Origin: Lysobacterales bacterium
Lineage (GTDB): Bacteria > Pseudomonadota > Gammaproteobacteria > Xanthomonadales > Rhodanobacteraceae
Reading direction: 5' to 3'
Assembly: GCA_016721015.1 (NCBI GenBank)
Contig: JADKJL010000013.1
Span: 62,001 to 126,000 of the forward strand
DNA: 64,000 bases
Under the pieces are notes generated by a model, which saw only the letters and a program-made list of their open reading frames with translations, was not told the origin of the DNA and did no database searches. The position numbers were made by a program, and so were the translations under genes. Positions within the stretch are counted from its first letter, which is position 1. The number at the start of each line of letters is the position of its first letter. Below, in pieces: positions 26,994 to 36,486 of the stretch.

Positions 26994-27527
26994 ATGTCGT
27001 TGCTGAAGCACCCGCTCCAATTGAAATGTTCTGCCCGAAGTTCCGGTTTCACTCTGGTCGAGCTGATCATCGCGATCGCGATCGTCGCGATCCTTGCCGC
27101 GATTGCGCTGCCGAGTTTTCGCGAATTCAACATTCGCATGCAGGTCAGCCAACTGACCAATGATCTTGTGCACGATCTGAACATGGCGCGGGCCGAATCG
27201 GTCAAACGGGGTCGCGATGTCGTTATTGAGGCCAATGCCAACTGGAGTGATGGTTGGGCTGTCAAGTTCGGGAGTGAAGAGATCAGCACCCACGCAGCCA
27301 TTAATCCGCAGTACGTTATTCAAGCCAAATCGACTGGTGGCGGGACGGACGATGCGATCACATTCCAGCCGACTGGGAGTCTTCTCGATGCAACGGCGTT
27401 CGACATCAATGTCTGTCGCCCGGCAGCCAGCGCGAACAACGCCCAGTCACGACGCATCACCGTGTTGGGCAGTGGTTTGATTTCCAGTCGCCGTGACGTT
27501 TCCGGTTCACCGGCAGGTGGTTGCTGA
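26994..27527 (+). CDS. fimT: type IV minor pilin / GspH-FimT-family pseudopilin
   Basis: A 177-residue prepilin. The class III signal ends at Gly18, followed by FTLVELIIAIAIVAILAAIA with the Glu at +5. The C-terminal domain is GspH/FimT-like. It is the first gene of a tight minor-pilin operon, and its TGA overlaps the next ATG. By analogy with FimU/FimT it joins the priming complex at the pilus tip and in some relatives binds DNA. Confidence 0.88.
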   Translation: MSLLKHPLQLKCSARSSGFTLVELIIAIAIVAILAAIALPSFREFNIRMQVSQLTNDLVHDLNMARAESVKRGRDVVIEANANWSDGWAVKFGSEEISTHAAINPQYVIQAKSTGGGTDDAITFQPTGSLLDATAFDINVCRPAASANNAQSRRITVLGSGLISSRRDVSGSPAGGC

Positions 27528-28051
27528 TGAAAATCTTTTCTTTTATGGGCGCAAAGCGAATTGAACGGGGTTTTACCCTGCTTGAAGTCCTGATCGCCCT
27601 GCTCATTTTCAGTCTCGGTCTGCTGGGCATGGCCGGTCTAATGGTGCTTTCTGTGAAAACCAACCAGAGCGCGTTCTTGCGCACCCAGGCCACCTTTCTC
27701 GCGCAATCGATGATGGATCGAATGCGGTCAAATCTGGGCGAGATTCCGACCTACGCGATTTCATATCCGGCCACGGGCAGCGACCCTTGCGCCGCTGGCG
27801 CCGTATGTACTCCTGCAGATATTGCGGCTCATGATATTGCGCTTTGGAGTACGCAGTTGACCGACTCCCTGCCCAATGCCGCGGCGCAGATCGACTGCAA
27901 CGGTGCCCGGCTAGGAACCGGCGTACAGATAGGTGCAGCCCCTTACAACGGACAATGCACGATGACGATCCAGTGGAGTGAATCGACACTTGAACGCGAC
28001 AGCACCGGTGCGCCAGCGACCCAGACCTTTGCCTGGGTTTTCCAGCCCTGA
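27527..28051 (+). CDS. pilV: type IV pilus minor pilin PilV
   Basis: A 174-residue prepilin with a short leader ending KRIERG, then FTLLEVLIALLIFSLGLLGM and the PilV-typical SVKTNQSAFLRTQATFLAQS helix. The ATG at 27527 overlaps the fimT stop (ATGA). A C-terminal globular region with four Cys residues follows. PilV is part of the minor pilin complex that primes assembly with PilW, PilX and PilY1. Confidence 0.9.
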   Translation: MKIFSFMGAKRIERGFTLLEVLIALLIFSLGLLGMAGLMVLSVKTNQSAFLRTQATFLAQSMMDRMRSNLGEIPTYAISYPATGSDPCAAGAVCTPADIAAHDIALWSTQLTDSLPNAAAQIDCNGARLGTGVQIGAAPYNGQCTMTIQWSESTLERDSTGAPATQTFAWVFQP

Positions 28052-28063
28052 GGGATGGCACAA

Positions 28064-29587
28064 ATGACTGACAAGATTAAACTGCTGCACGCGCATCCAG
28101 CCGCCATGAGCGCACCGAAAATCCGCGCTGCGGGCGACGCGAAATTGCCAGGATTCCCATCCTCTCGTGTGCTTTCGGATCGTCGCGGAACAGGCGCTGC
28201 TTCAGTGGCGACGTCGACAAGATCCAGCCGGCGCGGCACGCGCCTCGCCGAGATCGGCATTCAACCGCGTCTACAAGCCGGCTTTACCCTGCTCGAGATC
28301 ATGATCGCCCTCACCCTGGGCTTGCTGCTCAGCATCGGTATCGTGGGTTTGTTCTCCGGCACCAGTCACACCAACAGGGTGCAAGACGGCCTTGCACGGC
28401 TGCAGGAGAACGGGCGCTATGCGGTAGCGCGCCTCGAGTCGGATCTGCGCATGAGCAGGGGACTGTATTGCAGCAACACTTCTGGAAACGCTTCGACCAC
28501 GGGTAGCGTAGCGACTTGGAGTGGCCGCGGGCCAATGGTGTTTGCTCCCAATCTTAACCTGCCGGATGTGGGCGCCAAGAAAGTCAGCGTCGATGCGAGC
28601 GGAAACCTGAGCAACGTGCCGGCAACGACGCCATATGTTCTGAGCCCGCGATTCTTCATGCAGGGATACCGTTGTGTTTCAGGTACCTGCACGCCGGCGG
28701 TGCCGAGCGGAGCGGGTCAGATCCCGGCAGCGGGACTTGCCGCGGGTTCGCGTGTGCCCAATAGTGATGTGCTGACGATCCGCTACCAGCGCGGCGGTGG
28801 TTGGCCACTGACTGTCGATGGAAACTGCACGGCAGGCGGTTCGGTTACGGTCAATCCGCAGGCCGGGGATGATCCGGTTGCATTCTCGGCCGGTACCGGT
28901 CTCGCCCTGATTTCAGATTGCCAGAATCCAAGCGTCCTGCCGGTCAGCGGTTTTTCCGGCAACGTCATCAACATCGGGGCCATGCTGCCAGGTGCGCCCA
29001 CCTGCAAGGGAAACGCATTGCGGGATGTGCGTGTTTTCAACTTTTCCGACGATTTTGTCACGGTGTCCTACTATCTGGCATTTCGCAATGATGACAATCC
29101 CGATGCCCAGCGAAACAGCGCGGCTGCAAAGCGTCTGATTCCAACCCTTATCCGACGCGAAAACGGAACCGATCAGGAGCTGGTACAAGGCGTTGACCGA
29201 CTCGATTTCCGTTTTGGCGTCCAGGGTGCCGATGGCAACAGCCGCTTCCTCAGCGCGGACAAGGTCAACAACCAGAATGGAGGCACGATTACGTGCCCGA
29301 CCAAGTCCGAAGGTGTTGCACCCAGCCCAAACATTCCGGCCATTAGTGAACCGGGTTGCCTGTGGCGTGCCGTGCGCGTCGTTGAAACACATCTCCTGAT
29401 GAACATGGTCAATGACGTGGCAGGGCTCGATGCCACGAGCCGCTCCTATCGATATACATTCAATGCGACTGGCGGAGCGGCAGGTGCTGCGGTCGATCAG
29501 ACGGCGCTGCCGTCGGGACTCAATCTGTCCAGCATGCTGCGCAAGGAATTTATCGCGCAGACCGCCAGCCGCAACTACATTCCTTGA
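28064..29587 (+). CDS. pilW: type IV pilus assembly protein PilW, unusually long leader
   Basis: A 507-residue protein. The prepilin cleavage site is at Gly73, followed by FTLLEIMIALTLGLLLSIGI, so the leader before it is 73 residues instead of the usual 6-25. ATG 28064 has GAGGG nine bases upstream. An internal GTG at 28205 would give a 26-residue leader but has no clear ribosome site. The C-terminal part is a PilW-type domain with several Cys pairs (SGTCTP, NCTAGG, ISDCQN). It follows pilV by 12 bp. See the finding on the leader. Confidence 0.87.
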   Translation: MTDKIKLLHAHPAAMSAPKIRAAGDAKLPGFPSSRVLSDRRGTGAASVATSTRSSRRGTRLAEIGIQPRLQAGFTLLEIMIALTLGLLLSIGIVGLFSGTSHTNRVQDGLARLQENGRYAVARLESDLRMSRGLYCSNTSGNASTTGSVATWSGRGPMVFAPNLNLPDVGAKKVSVDASGNLSNVPATTPYVLSPRFFMQGYRCVSGTCTPAVPSGAGQIPAAGLAAGSRVPNSDVLTIRYQRGGGWPLTVDGNCTAGGSVTVNPQAGDDPVAFSAGTGLALISDCQNPSVLPVSGFSGNVINIGAMLPGAPTCKGNALRDVRVFNFSDDFVTVSYYLAFRNDDNPDAQRNSAAAKRLIPTLIRRENGTDQELVQGVDRLDFRFGVQGADGNSRFLSADKVNNQNGGTITCPTKSEGVAPSPNIPAISEPGCLWRAVRVVETHLLMNMVNDVAGLDATSRSYRYTFNATGGAAGAAVDQTALPSGLNLSSMLRKEFIAQTASRNYIP

Positions 29588-29602
29588 CTGGAAGGCAAGC
29601 CG

Positions 29603-30277
29603 ATGACATCCATACCCGTCCGTGTTATCCGTGTTCCGCGAGATCAGTGCGGTGCAGTACTGTTTGTCGCGCTGATCTTCCTGATCCTTCTGACCCTGCT
29701 CGCGTTGACCGCCACCAGTACCTCGATCCTGCAGGAGAAAATGACCGGTGGCATGCGCAATCGCCAATTGAGTCTTATCGGTGCTGAAAATGTATTGCGC
29801 GGTGGAGAGGCATCCTTGTGGCTGCTGAGCTTTGTCGGGTCGCAACCGCTGCCGCCTTGCGTCAATGACAGCGCCACAGTGAAATGCGTGTACCGGCCGA
29901 CGCCCTCAGGCATGTTGGAGGGCTACGTTCAACGCTTCCGCAGCGAAAAGGAATGGGAGCCTGCAACGCCTCTCAGTGGCTGGTTCCCCTACACGTATGC
30001 AATGACCGGTCTTGCCGGCAGCGCCGAGACGGCCGAACTCGGTGAGGAGCCGCGTTTGATGATTGAAGACCTCGGACCAGCCGTGCCTCCCGGTATCGGA
30101 CAGCAACTGGGCACGCGCGACCGCGAGACAGGGTCGCTGGTTGGCAAGAGTGAGTGGTATCGGGTAACGGCCCGGAGTACCGGCGGCAGCGATGCCGTCG
30201 TGCGTGTGACCGAAAGCGTTTTTTCGGCGATTGATCTAACAAATACCGGCTTCAATGCGCCCCCCTCCGGGCCTTGA
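29603..30277 (+). CDS. pilX: type IV pilus assembly protein PilX
   Basis: A 224-residue protein with an N-terminal PilX segment: CG|AVLFVALIFLILLTLLAL, then TSTSILQEKMTGGMRNRQ. As in other PilX proteins the residue at +5 is not the usual Glu of major pilins. It lies 15 bp after pilW, and its stop overlaps an in-frame TTG of pilY1. It belongs to the minor pilin priming complex that carries PilY1. Confidence 0.88.
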   Translation: MTSIPVRVIRVPRDQCGAVLFVALIFLILLTLLALTATSTSILQEKMTGGMRNRQLSLIGAENVLRGGEASLWLLSFVGSQPLPPCVNDSATVKCVYRPTPSGMLEGYVQRFRSEKEWEPATPLSGWFPYTYAMTGLAGSAETAELGEEPRLMIEDLGPAVPPGIGQQLGTRDRETGSLVGKSEWYRVTARSTGGSDAVVRVTESVFSAIDLTNTGFNAPPSGP

Positions 30278-30300
30278 GTCGCACCGCGAGGTATCTCATC

Positions 30301-33300
30301 ATGAGCGCAACTCCATTCAGAAACGGCATTCAGCTGGGTCTGCTTTCGGCAGCGATTTCCTTCCTTGCCGGGATCAGCGCGTTTGCTCCCGCCGCGCAGG
30401 CTTCTCCGGCGGCAGGCACGGTCGATCTGTTGCCGACCCCTCCCGAGCTCACAACAACCGTGGATCCGAATGTCGTTGTCACCTTTGACGATTCGGGTTC
30501 AATGATGGCGACGTCTTTGCCAGATTCGCTCAGCGGAAGTTATGGAAACAAATACTATTTCTCGGCCGATACCAACCTGATCTACTTTGATCCGGGCAAG
30601 ACCTACCCGCCGCCGCTCAAGGCCGATGGCTCCTCATTCCCGGATGTGCCGTACACGAATGCCTGGCGCGACGGTCTATGTGCCAATGCCGCCGGTAGCT
30701 ATTGCTATGGTTCGGCCAACCGGGTGGATCTTTCCAAGAACTTTTACAAGGGTTTCAGCAAGATCACGAGCACCGGTGATGCACCGAATGCAACGGCGGG
30801 CACTGACATCAGCACTGGCGTGCGCGGTGGAAGTACTGGCAAATACAATGGCGGCTTCTACTACACCTGCCCGACTCCGTTCAACAACACCAGTTGCAAC
30901 GCGACATACGTCAACAGTGAGGCGGCCGCCGTTCAGCAGAACTTTGCCAACTGGTACTCCTACTATCGCACGCGCAATCTGCTTTCGCGCACGGCGCTGA
31001 CGCGAGCATTTGGAAGCATCAGTGGCGATGTCCGTGTGGTTTGGCAAACCATCAACGGCGATTTCTCGACCAGCCCCCCGGCCCTCCGTGGCCGGCCCAT
31101 TCAGAAGGCCGTGGGTACCTGGCGAAGCAATTTCTACAACTGGATCTACAGCGTCACCACCACCGGAAGTACGCCGAACCGCCGGGCGCTGATCGAAGCC
31201 GGCAAGGTCTTCGAGCGCAGCCTGACGACAAACAACATGAACCCATATTGGGAGCTGACGCCCGATGGGCCTGATCCCGGCCAGAACCTTTCGTGTCGCA
31301 AGAACTTCAATATGCAGGTTACCGACGGATACTGGAATGAAGGCGACCCGACCTTGCCCTCGCCATTCCGGAATGGCGAGACTTCCGTCACCTTTCCAGA
31401 CGCGCGCACCTTTTCGACATCAGATGCCGTCAGCAGGATCTTCTGGGATGTCCAAGGCAGCACATACCAGTCCTCGATGGCAAATATCGCCTTCCATTAC
31501 TGGGCCAGGGATCTGCAGCCGTTGTTGGCAAACAATGTCACGCCGTTTATTCCGGACAAGTCCACCGGGGTCACGGGCTCGCAACCGCTACTGGCCGGTG
31601 AGGGGCCCTTGGACAACCCGGAGATCTATTTCAATCCGGTCAATGACCCGGCAACCTGGCAGCATGTGTCGCAGTTCATGGTGACTCTGGGCGTGGCCGG
31701 CACTCTGGATTATCCCGCCGATCTGCTCCCATTGCGCAAAGGCACCGCCACCAGTGCAGGATCAGTCGGATGGCCGCTGCCGAGCAACAATGCCGCGCCG
31801 GGCGTCGATGACACCTGGCATGCGGCGATCAATGGTCGAGGCTCCTATTTCAGTGCGAGTAACCCGCAGCAGCTCGTGCAGACATTGTCAGATGTGTTAG
31901 CGTCCATCATCGCGCAAAGCGCGGCATCGACCCCGATCACGATCTCACTGCCGCTGATCACCGCCGGCACCACCGGATATGCGGCAAGCTATCAGAGCAC
32001 GGATTGGTCGGGTTCGGTCACGCGGCACAATCTGGACGCGAATTCGGACCCGGTCATTCCTCCGGTATGGGATGCAGCCTGCCTGTTGACCGGCGGCTCG
32101 TGCTCGAGTACCGGTACTACGGTCGCCCAGGCTCGGGCACCAAACGATCGCCGGATTATCACCTCTGAAGGCAAGCCCGGTACAGGCAAGGTATTTCGCT
32201 GGGGTTCCCTGTCCACACAACAGCAAGACAGACTGAACGCCAATCCAACGTCGATCGATCTGACCGCCGTCCCGCCGGCGCTTCCATATGTCTCCGATGG
32301 GCTCGGCTCGGCTCGTGTCGACTATATCCGGGGCGACCGCACTCGGGAGAGCGCCGGAACACCGAGGTTTCGTACTCGCGGTTCGTTGATGGGTGCTGTC
32401 ATCAAGGGTGAGCCCGTCTATGTCTCGTCGCCGACCAGTGGCTTTCGCGATATTTTCCCGGTGGGATCGCCCGAACAGCTCGCCTACCCCGGAAAATCGT
32501 ATGCGAATTTCCAGATGGAAAATCGAGGTCGCCAAGCCACCGTCTATGTTGGAGCCAACGATGGAATGATGCACGCTTTTGATGCAGGCTCAGGAATAGA
32601 GCAATGGGCCTATGTGCCCAACGCGGTTATCGAGAATTTGCGCCTGACCCAATCGACGGATGTGGCGGCGGGTCTGACCACAACCGTGGATGATGCGCCG
32701 CAGCAGATCGATGCGTTCATCAACGGACAGTGGAGAACCTATCTGATCGGCTCGCTTCGACTGGGTGGTCGTGGTGTCTACGCGCTCGATGTTTCAAATC
32801 CGGACCCCGGCAGTGAGACTGCTGCCGCAAGTATCGTGCCGAAGTGGGAGTTCACCAATATCGCGCCAAGCGGCGGCGGCGGAGTAGATTGCACGACGGG
32901 GGCGCGATTCTGCTCGTCGCTGGGTTACACCTACGACTCGGTCAGCGTCGCCCGTCTCGAGTACCAGGACAAATGGGCTGTAATCGTATCGAGTGGATAC
33001 TTTCCGGAGGATCCCGCTGACCCGGCAAGCGCAGATCCCGCCGCAAAGCGCACTTCATTGCTCGTCATCGACCTCGAGACCGGAACCCTGATCAAGGAAG
33101 TTCGTACGCCGGCCCCCACCTCCGGCGTGAGTTTCGGTCTGTCGACTGCGACCGTCTATGACCGTGGCTCCAACCAGATTGATGATATTGCCGTGGCGGG
33201 TGATCTTGCCGGAAATCTCTGGCGATTCGACCTGACCGGAGATCCATCCACCTGGAAGGCAGATCTGATGTTCACTTCCTATGGCGGCGGTGTTGCGGTC

Positions 33301-34062
33301 GGCGACCAGCCGATCTCCTTCAATCCCACCGCCATGCGGGATCCCGTGCTGCGGGTGCCGATGTTCATTTTCGGAACGGGCAAATATATCGGCAAGCCCG
33401 ATCGGACGAACAACATCCCACAACAAGCCTATTATGGTGTCCGTGATTATGGTACGTGCAGATCAGGCAGCGGTCCAAACGACCCATGCTCGATCTACCC
33501 GATTACACCAGTGAATCTGGAAATTCAGCCGATGACGCAATCGCCAGTTACTGGCGGTGATGGAAGCCTCTTTCAGGTTCGGAGGATCGCCAGGAATACA
33601 TCGCCTCTCGCGAATGCAAAGGGCTGGCGTATTTTGCTTGGAAGCAGCACGAATCCGTATGCAGGAATGAACAATACGCCCGGTGAGCGCGCCCAGCGGC
33701 GTGCCTATCCCTTCTATTCTCCCAATTTGGCGATGCTGTTCATGTTGAGTCCTCGAAACCAGGATCCTTGCGCGCCGGGCAATAATTACGGGTTCGTTAT
33801 CGTCGACGCTGCGACGGGTTCGTTCAGTCGTACGAAAGACCCGACAGTGAGTTCGGATGATGTTGGTATCGTGCTGCCTGCTCCGCGGCCGCTTGGTACC
33901 CCTGGTGGTGCCTGTGGGTGGGGCGGTTCAGTGGTTGAAATTCCCGGCATTCACAAAGGCACCTTGCCGCCTTTGGTGCGTGATGCTCTTGATAACGCCC
34001 TGGCACCTTCCGATGACGTCTGGCATCGCAATGCCTGGCGGGAATTGTTGAATCTCTTCTGA
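30301..34062 (+). CDS. pilY1: PilY1-like type IV pilus tip adhesin / biogenesis factor
   Basis: A 1253-residue exported protein. The signal peptide is about residues 1-35. A VWA-like MIDAS motif, FDDSGSMM, is at 62-69. The C-terminal half (about 700-1200) is the PilY1 beta-propeller (NDGMMHAFDAGSG, LRLGGRGVYALDVSNP) with an Asp/Asn-rich loop DRGSNQIDDIAVAGD, the usual calcium site. PilY1 sits at the pilus tip, antagonises retraction and mediates adhesion. ATG 30301 is chosen for its ribosome site (GAGGT) and clean signal peptide; the overlapping TTG at 30274 is an alternative. Confidence 0.9.
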   Translation: MSATPFRNGIQLGLLSAAISFLAGISAFAPAAQASPAAGTVDLLPTPPELTTTVDPNVVVTFDDSGSMMATSLPDSLSGSYGNKYYFSADTNLIYFDPGKTYPPPLKADGSSFPDVPYTNAWRDGLCANAAGSYCYGSANRVDLSKNFYKGFSKITSTGDAPNATAGTDISTGVRGGSTGKYNGGFYYTCPTPFNNTSCNATYVNSEAAAVQQNFANWYSYYRTRNLLSRTALTRAFGSISGDVRVVWQTINGDFSTSPPALRGRPIQKAVGTWRSNFYNWIYSVTTTGSTPNRRALIEAGKVFERSLTTNNMNPYWELTPDGPDPGQNLSCRKNFNMQVTDGYWNEGDPTLPSPFRNGETSVTFPDARTFSTSDAVSRIFWDVQGSTYQSSMANIAFHYWARDLQPLLANNVTPFIPDKSTGVTGSQPLLAGEGPLDNPEIYFNPVNDPATWQHVSQFMVTLGVAGTLDYPADLLPLRKGTATSAGSVGWPLPSNNAAPGVDDTWHAAINGRGSYFSASNPQQLVQTLSDVLASIIAQSAASTPITISLPLITAGTTGYAASYQSTDWSGSVTRHNLDANSDPVIPPVWDAACLLTGGSCSSTGTTVAQARAPNDRRIITSEGKPGTGKVFRWGSLSTQQQDRLNANPTSIDLTAVPPALPYVSDGLGSARVDYIRGDRTRESAGTPRFRTRGSLMGAVIKGEPVYVSSPTSGFRDIFPVGSPEQLAYPGKSYANFQMENRGRQATVYVGANDGMMHAFDAGSGIEQWAYVPNAVIENLRLTQSTDVAAGLTTTVDDAPQQIDAFINGQWRTYLIGSLRLGGRGVYALDVSNPDPGSETAAASIVPKWEFTNIAPSGGGGVDCTTGARFCSSLGYTYDSVSVARLEYQDKWAVIVSSGYFPEDPADPASADPAAKRTSLLVIDLETGTLIKEVRTPAPTSGVSFGLSTATVYDRGSNQIDDIAVAGDLAGNLWRFDLTGDPSTWKADLMFTSYGGGVAVGDQPISFNPTAMRDPVLRVPMFIFGTGKYIGKPDRTNNIPQQAYYGVRDYGTCRSGSGPNDPCSIYPITPVNLEIQPMTQSPVTGGDGSLFQVRRIARNTSPLANAKGWRILLGSSTNPYAGMNNTPGERAQRRAYPFYSPNLAMLFMLSPRNQDPCAPGNNYGFVIVDAATGSFSRTKDPTVSSDDVGIVLPAPRPLGTPGGACGWGGSVVEIPGIHKGTLPPLVRDALDNALAPSDDVWHRNAWRELLNLF

Positions 34063-34146
34063 GTGGGATGCAGCAGGGTAACGAAATTGATAGTCCCAGC
34101 TGCGCACGCGAGTGCGTAGCTGGCGTGTGAATCCCGGGGGTGACTT

Positions 34147-34563
34147 ATGGTTTCGCAGACAAAAAAAGGTGGCTTCACACTTCTCGAATTGTTGATCGTT
34201 GTTGCAATTATCGCAATTCTCGCGGCAATTGCTTTTCCCAGCTATACCCGCTATGTGGAACGGACACGCCGAGCGGATGCGCGTGAAGCAATGTTCCGTA
34301 TCGCTGCCGCGCAGGAAAGGTTCTATACAAACAAGAATCGGTATACGGAAGATGTGACGGCTGATCTGTCGTTGTCGACGACCTCCGAGAAGGGCTACTA
34401 CACGATCGCCGCAGCATTCGTTGGTGGCAGCAATCAGACTTTCGTGTTGACTGCTACGCCACAGGCGCCGCAAGACACGGATTCCTGCAAGGAGCTGACC
34501 ATCAACAATACCGGCTTCAAGGATGCGCCAAACGATACCGGCGCAAATGGTGCATGCTGGTAG
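34147..34563 (+). CDS. pilE: type IV minor pilin PilE
   Basis: A 138-residue prepilin. A short leader (MVSQTKKGG) is followed by FTLLELLIVVAIIAILAAIA and the PilE-type FPSYTRYVERTRRADAREAM. The C-terminal disulfide pair is in TDSCKELT and GACW at the very end. A strong GGGGGTGAC ribosome site precedes ATG 34147. It closes the minor-pilin operon. A weak hairpin (ATGATC/GATCAT, about 34576-34593) lies after the stop, without a T tract. Confidence 0.9.
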   Translation: MVSQTKKGGFTLLELLIVVAIIAILAAIAFPSYTRYVERTRRADAREAMFRIAAAQERFYTNKNRYTEDVTADLSLSTTSEKGYYTIAAAFVGGSNQTFVLTATPQAPQDTDSCKELTINNTGFKDAPNDTGANGACW

Positions 34564-34719
34564 GGAGTCCGACTCATGATCACGGAAGATCATGCGTTGT
34601 GAGGACGTCCCAACATTGTTTGGCATACCGCTGAGAGTGAATTGTAGAGCATGGTTTCTACTATCGAGACGACCGCGCGGTTTCGTCGGCACCGAGGCGT
34701 TCACGCTTGTCAGCAAACC

Positions 34720-34748
34720 TTGTTAGGTGGCGATCGAATCACTATAAT
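34720..34748 (+). promoter_or_regulatory. promoter of the tRNA-Thr/tRNA-Val pair
   Basis: TTGTTA (34720-34725) and a perfect TATAAT (34743-34748) are separated by 17 bp, followed by a C/G-rich discriminator (CCGCGTCCC). This is the classical stable-RNA promoter layout expected to respond to the stringent response. Confidence 0.88.
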
Positions 34749-34763
34749 CCGCGTCCCTTCTGT

Positions 34764-34839
34764 GCCGGAATAGCTCAGTTGGTAGAGCGCGTCATTCGTA
34801 ATGATGAGGTCGTAGGTTCGATTCCTATTTCCGGCACCA
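34764..34839 (+). tRNA. tRNA-Thr (anticodon CGT)
   Basis: Acceptor GCCGGAA (34764-34770) pairs with TTCCGGC (34829-34835), with discriminator A and encoded CCA. The anticodon stem CGTCA/TGATG (one G-T pair) holds loop TTCGTAA, giving anticodon CGT for ACG codons. The T arm has GGTTCGATTCC. It is cotranscribed with tRNA-Val 15 bp downstream. Confidence 0.96.
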
Positions 34840-34854
34840 CTCTTCAAGGTTCTT

Positions 34855-34929
34855 GGGCGGTTAGCTCAGCGGTAGAGCATTGCCTTCACACGGCAAGGGT
34901 CGCAGGTTCGAACCCTGCACCGCCCACCA
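34855..34929 (+). tRNA. tRNA-Val (anticodon CAC)
   Basis: Acceptor GGGCGGT (34855-34861) pairs with ACCGCCC (34919-34925), with discriminator A and encoded CCA. The anticodon stem TTGCC/GGCAA holds loop TTCACAC, giving anticodon CAC for GTG codons. It is the second gene of the tRNA pair. Confidence 0.96.
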
Positions 34930-35085
34930 GGCCAAGCTGAATCCATTGGTGCCACGTCTCGCATTGATTTCTCGTGCATGGGTCAGGCGAGGCTTCGGAT
35001 ATACGGTCTGAGCCTTCCGACCAACGTGCTGGTCAGACGACTGCACTTGAGGCACTCTGATAGCCCCGTCACCAGTGGAACGGTC

Positions 35086-35556
35086 ATGACTTTCAAATCC
35101 ATTTCAAACGCCAGAGTCTGGCTGCCTGCCTTGCTCTTCGTGGTTATTGCCAGCGACGCCCTTGCGCAAGGGCCCTTCAAGGGTGAATGGACGGTCGTTG
35201 AAGTGAACAGTCCGGATTGGGCTGGCAATGGAGCGGCGCAGAAACTCGATGTCGCCGCGACTTCGGCGGGCGAAAAAGTTGATTTCCGATCAACCGAGGT
35301 TGCGTCCGATGGCGCACTGGGCTGCAACAGGGCCAGCTATCAAGTTGTCACCGTGCGCATCAGTGAGATCTTCCAGGGTAGGGCCGGGGAATCGGCAAAG
35401 GATGCCGCCGAATCGGCGGGTATCGCCCCGAATTTCCGTACGTTGCGTGTTACCTGCGGAAATGGAGAATCGATCGACTACCACGAAGCCGGCAAATCAC
35501 TCGTCGCGCTGCGCGGAGATTTCCTGTACACGTTGATGCGTGAGGATGCGCGCTGA
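35086..35556 (+). CDS. hypothetical exported protein
   Basis: A 156-residue protein starting at ATG 35086 (MTFKSIS). A signal peptide ends near residue 28 (VVIASDALAQ). The mature part has two Cys (LGCNRAS and RVTCGNGES), which could form a disulfide, and a GPFKGEWTVVEVN segment resembling META or lipocalin-like stress proteins. I do not recognise a family with confidence. It stands alone between the tRNA pair and convergent pilD. Confidence 0.6.
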   Translation: MTFKSISNARVWLPALLFVVIASDALAQGPFKGEWTVVEVNSPDWAGNGAAQKLDVAATSAGEKVDFRSTEVASDGALGCNRASYQVVTVRISEIFQGRAGESAKDAAESAGIAPNFRTLRVTCGNGESIDYHEAGKSLVALRGDFLYTLMREDAR

Positions 35557-35592
35557 CTCTGGTTCTTTCAGGCTTGGCACGACTCACTCGAT

Positions 35593-36468
35593 TCAACCAC
35601 CGCCGGCCAGAAACCAGCGCTGATACATTGTCAGTAGCTCAGTGCCAAAGACGAACCACACCCAACCGGCGGCGGCGATAAAAGGACCGAATGGGATCGG
35701 CGTGCTCTTGTCCTTGCCTTTCGCAGTGAGGGCGATGCCACCGACGATGGCGCCGATCAGCGAAGACAGGAGAATGATCGGCAACAAGGCAACCGCGCCC
35801 ATCCACGCGCCAAGGGCAGCGAGCAGTTTGAAATCGCCGTAGCCCATGCCCTCCTTGCCCGTCATCAGCTTGAACAGCCAGAATACCGACCACAGGCTCA
35901 GCCAGCCAATGGCTGCGCCAATTATCGATGTCCGGGAGTCGACAAACACTGGTAGCAGAGACAACAAAAGGCCGAGCCAAAGCAGGGGCAGGGTCAATTG
36001 ATCCGGTAGCAATTGCGTGCGCGCATCGATCCCGGATGCGGCAATCAGGATCCAGGTGAAAAACAACCCGGACAGCAATGGCCAGCCGAAGCCGAATTTC
36101 CAGGCAATGGTGGCACAGGCCAGGCCACTGATCAGCTCAATCAGTGGGTATTGCCAGGAGATGGTCGTATTGCAGTAGCGGCAACGCCCGCGCAAGAAGA
36201 GAAAGCTGAGCAGCGGGATATTGTCGAGCGCTGACAATTCGTGTTTGCAGTGCGGGCAATGGGAGCCTTTGAAAACCAGATCAGGAGGAACCTCCTTGGC
36301 CTCAGGTTCCGCCTGGCCGAGGAACTCGCGTGCCTGGGTCATCCAGTCATGTTCAAGTCGGCGCGGCAAACGCAGGATCACGACATTGAGAAAGCTGCCC
36401 ACCAGCAATCCCAACAAGCCCGTCAGTGGTATCAGCATTCCGGGTTGTTCAAGCCAAGACCAATCCAT
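35593..36468 (-). CDS. pilD: prepilin peptidase / N-methyltransferase
   Basis: A 291-residue polytopic aspartyl protease that cleaves the Gly-Phe bond of type IV prepilins and N-methylates the new N-terminus. The cytoplasmic zinc loop has two Cys pairs (HCPHC and CRYC). Catalytic aspartates are in GIDARTQLLPDQ and MGYGDFKLLA (GxGD). Substrates FimT, PilV, PilW, PilE and PilA are all encoded nearby. ATG 36468 (MDWSWLEQ) is the preferred start; an in-frame TTG at 36486 is possible. Confidence 0.95.
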   Translation of the reverse strand: MDWSWLEQPGMLIPLTGLLGLLVGSFLNVVILRLPRRLEHDWMTQAREFLGQAEPEAKEVPPDLVFKGSHCPHCKHELSALDNIPLLSFLFLRGRCRYCNTTISWQYPLIELISGLACATIAWKFGFGWPLLSGLFFTWILIAASGIDARTQLLPDQLTLPLLWLGLLLSLLPVFVDSRTSIIGAAIGWLSLWSVFWLFKLMTGKEGMGYGDFKLLAALGAWMGAVALLPIILLSSLIGAIVGGIALTAKGKDKSTPIPFGPFIAAAGWVWFVFGTELLTMYQRWFLAGGG

Positions 36469-36486
36469 CTCGGAGATCCCTCGCAA

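Noticed and set aside
34764..34929. tRNA pair as an integration site of a mobile element
   Set aside because: No integrase, no repeated tRNA 3' end and no change in gene character were seen on either side.
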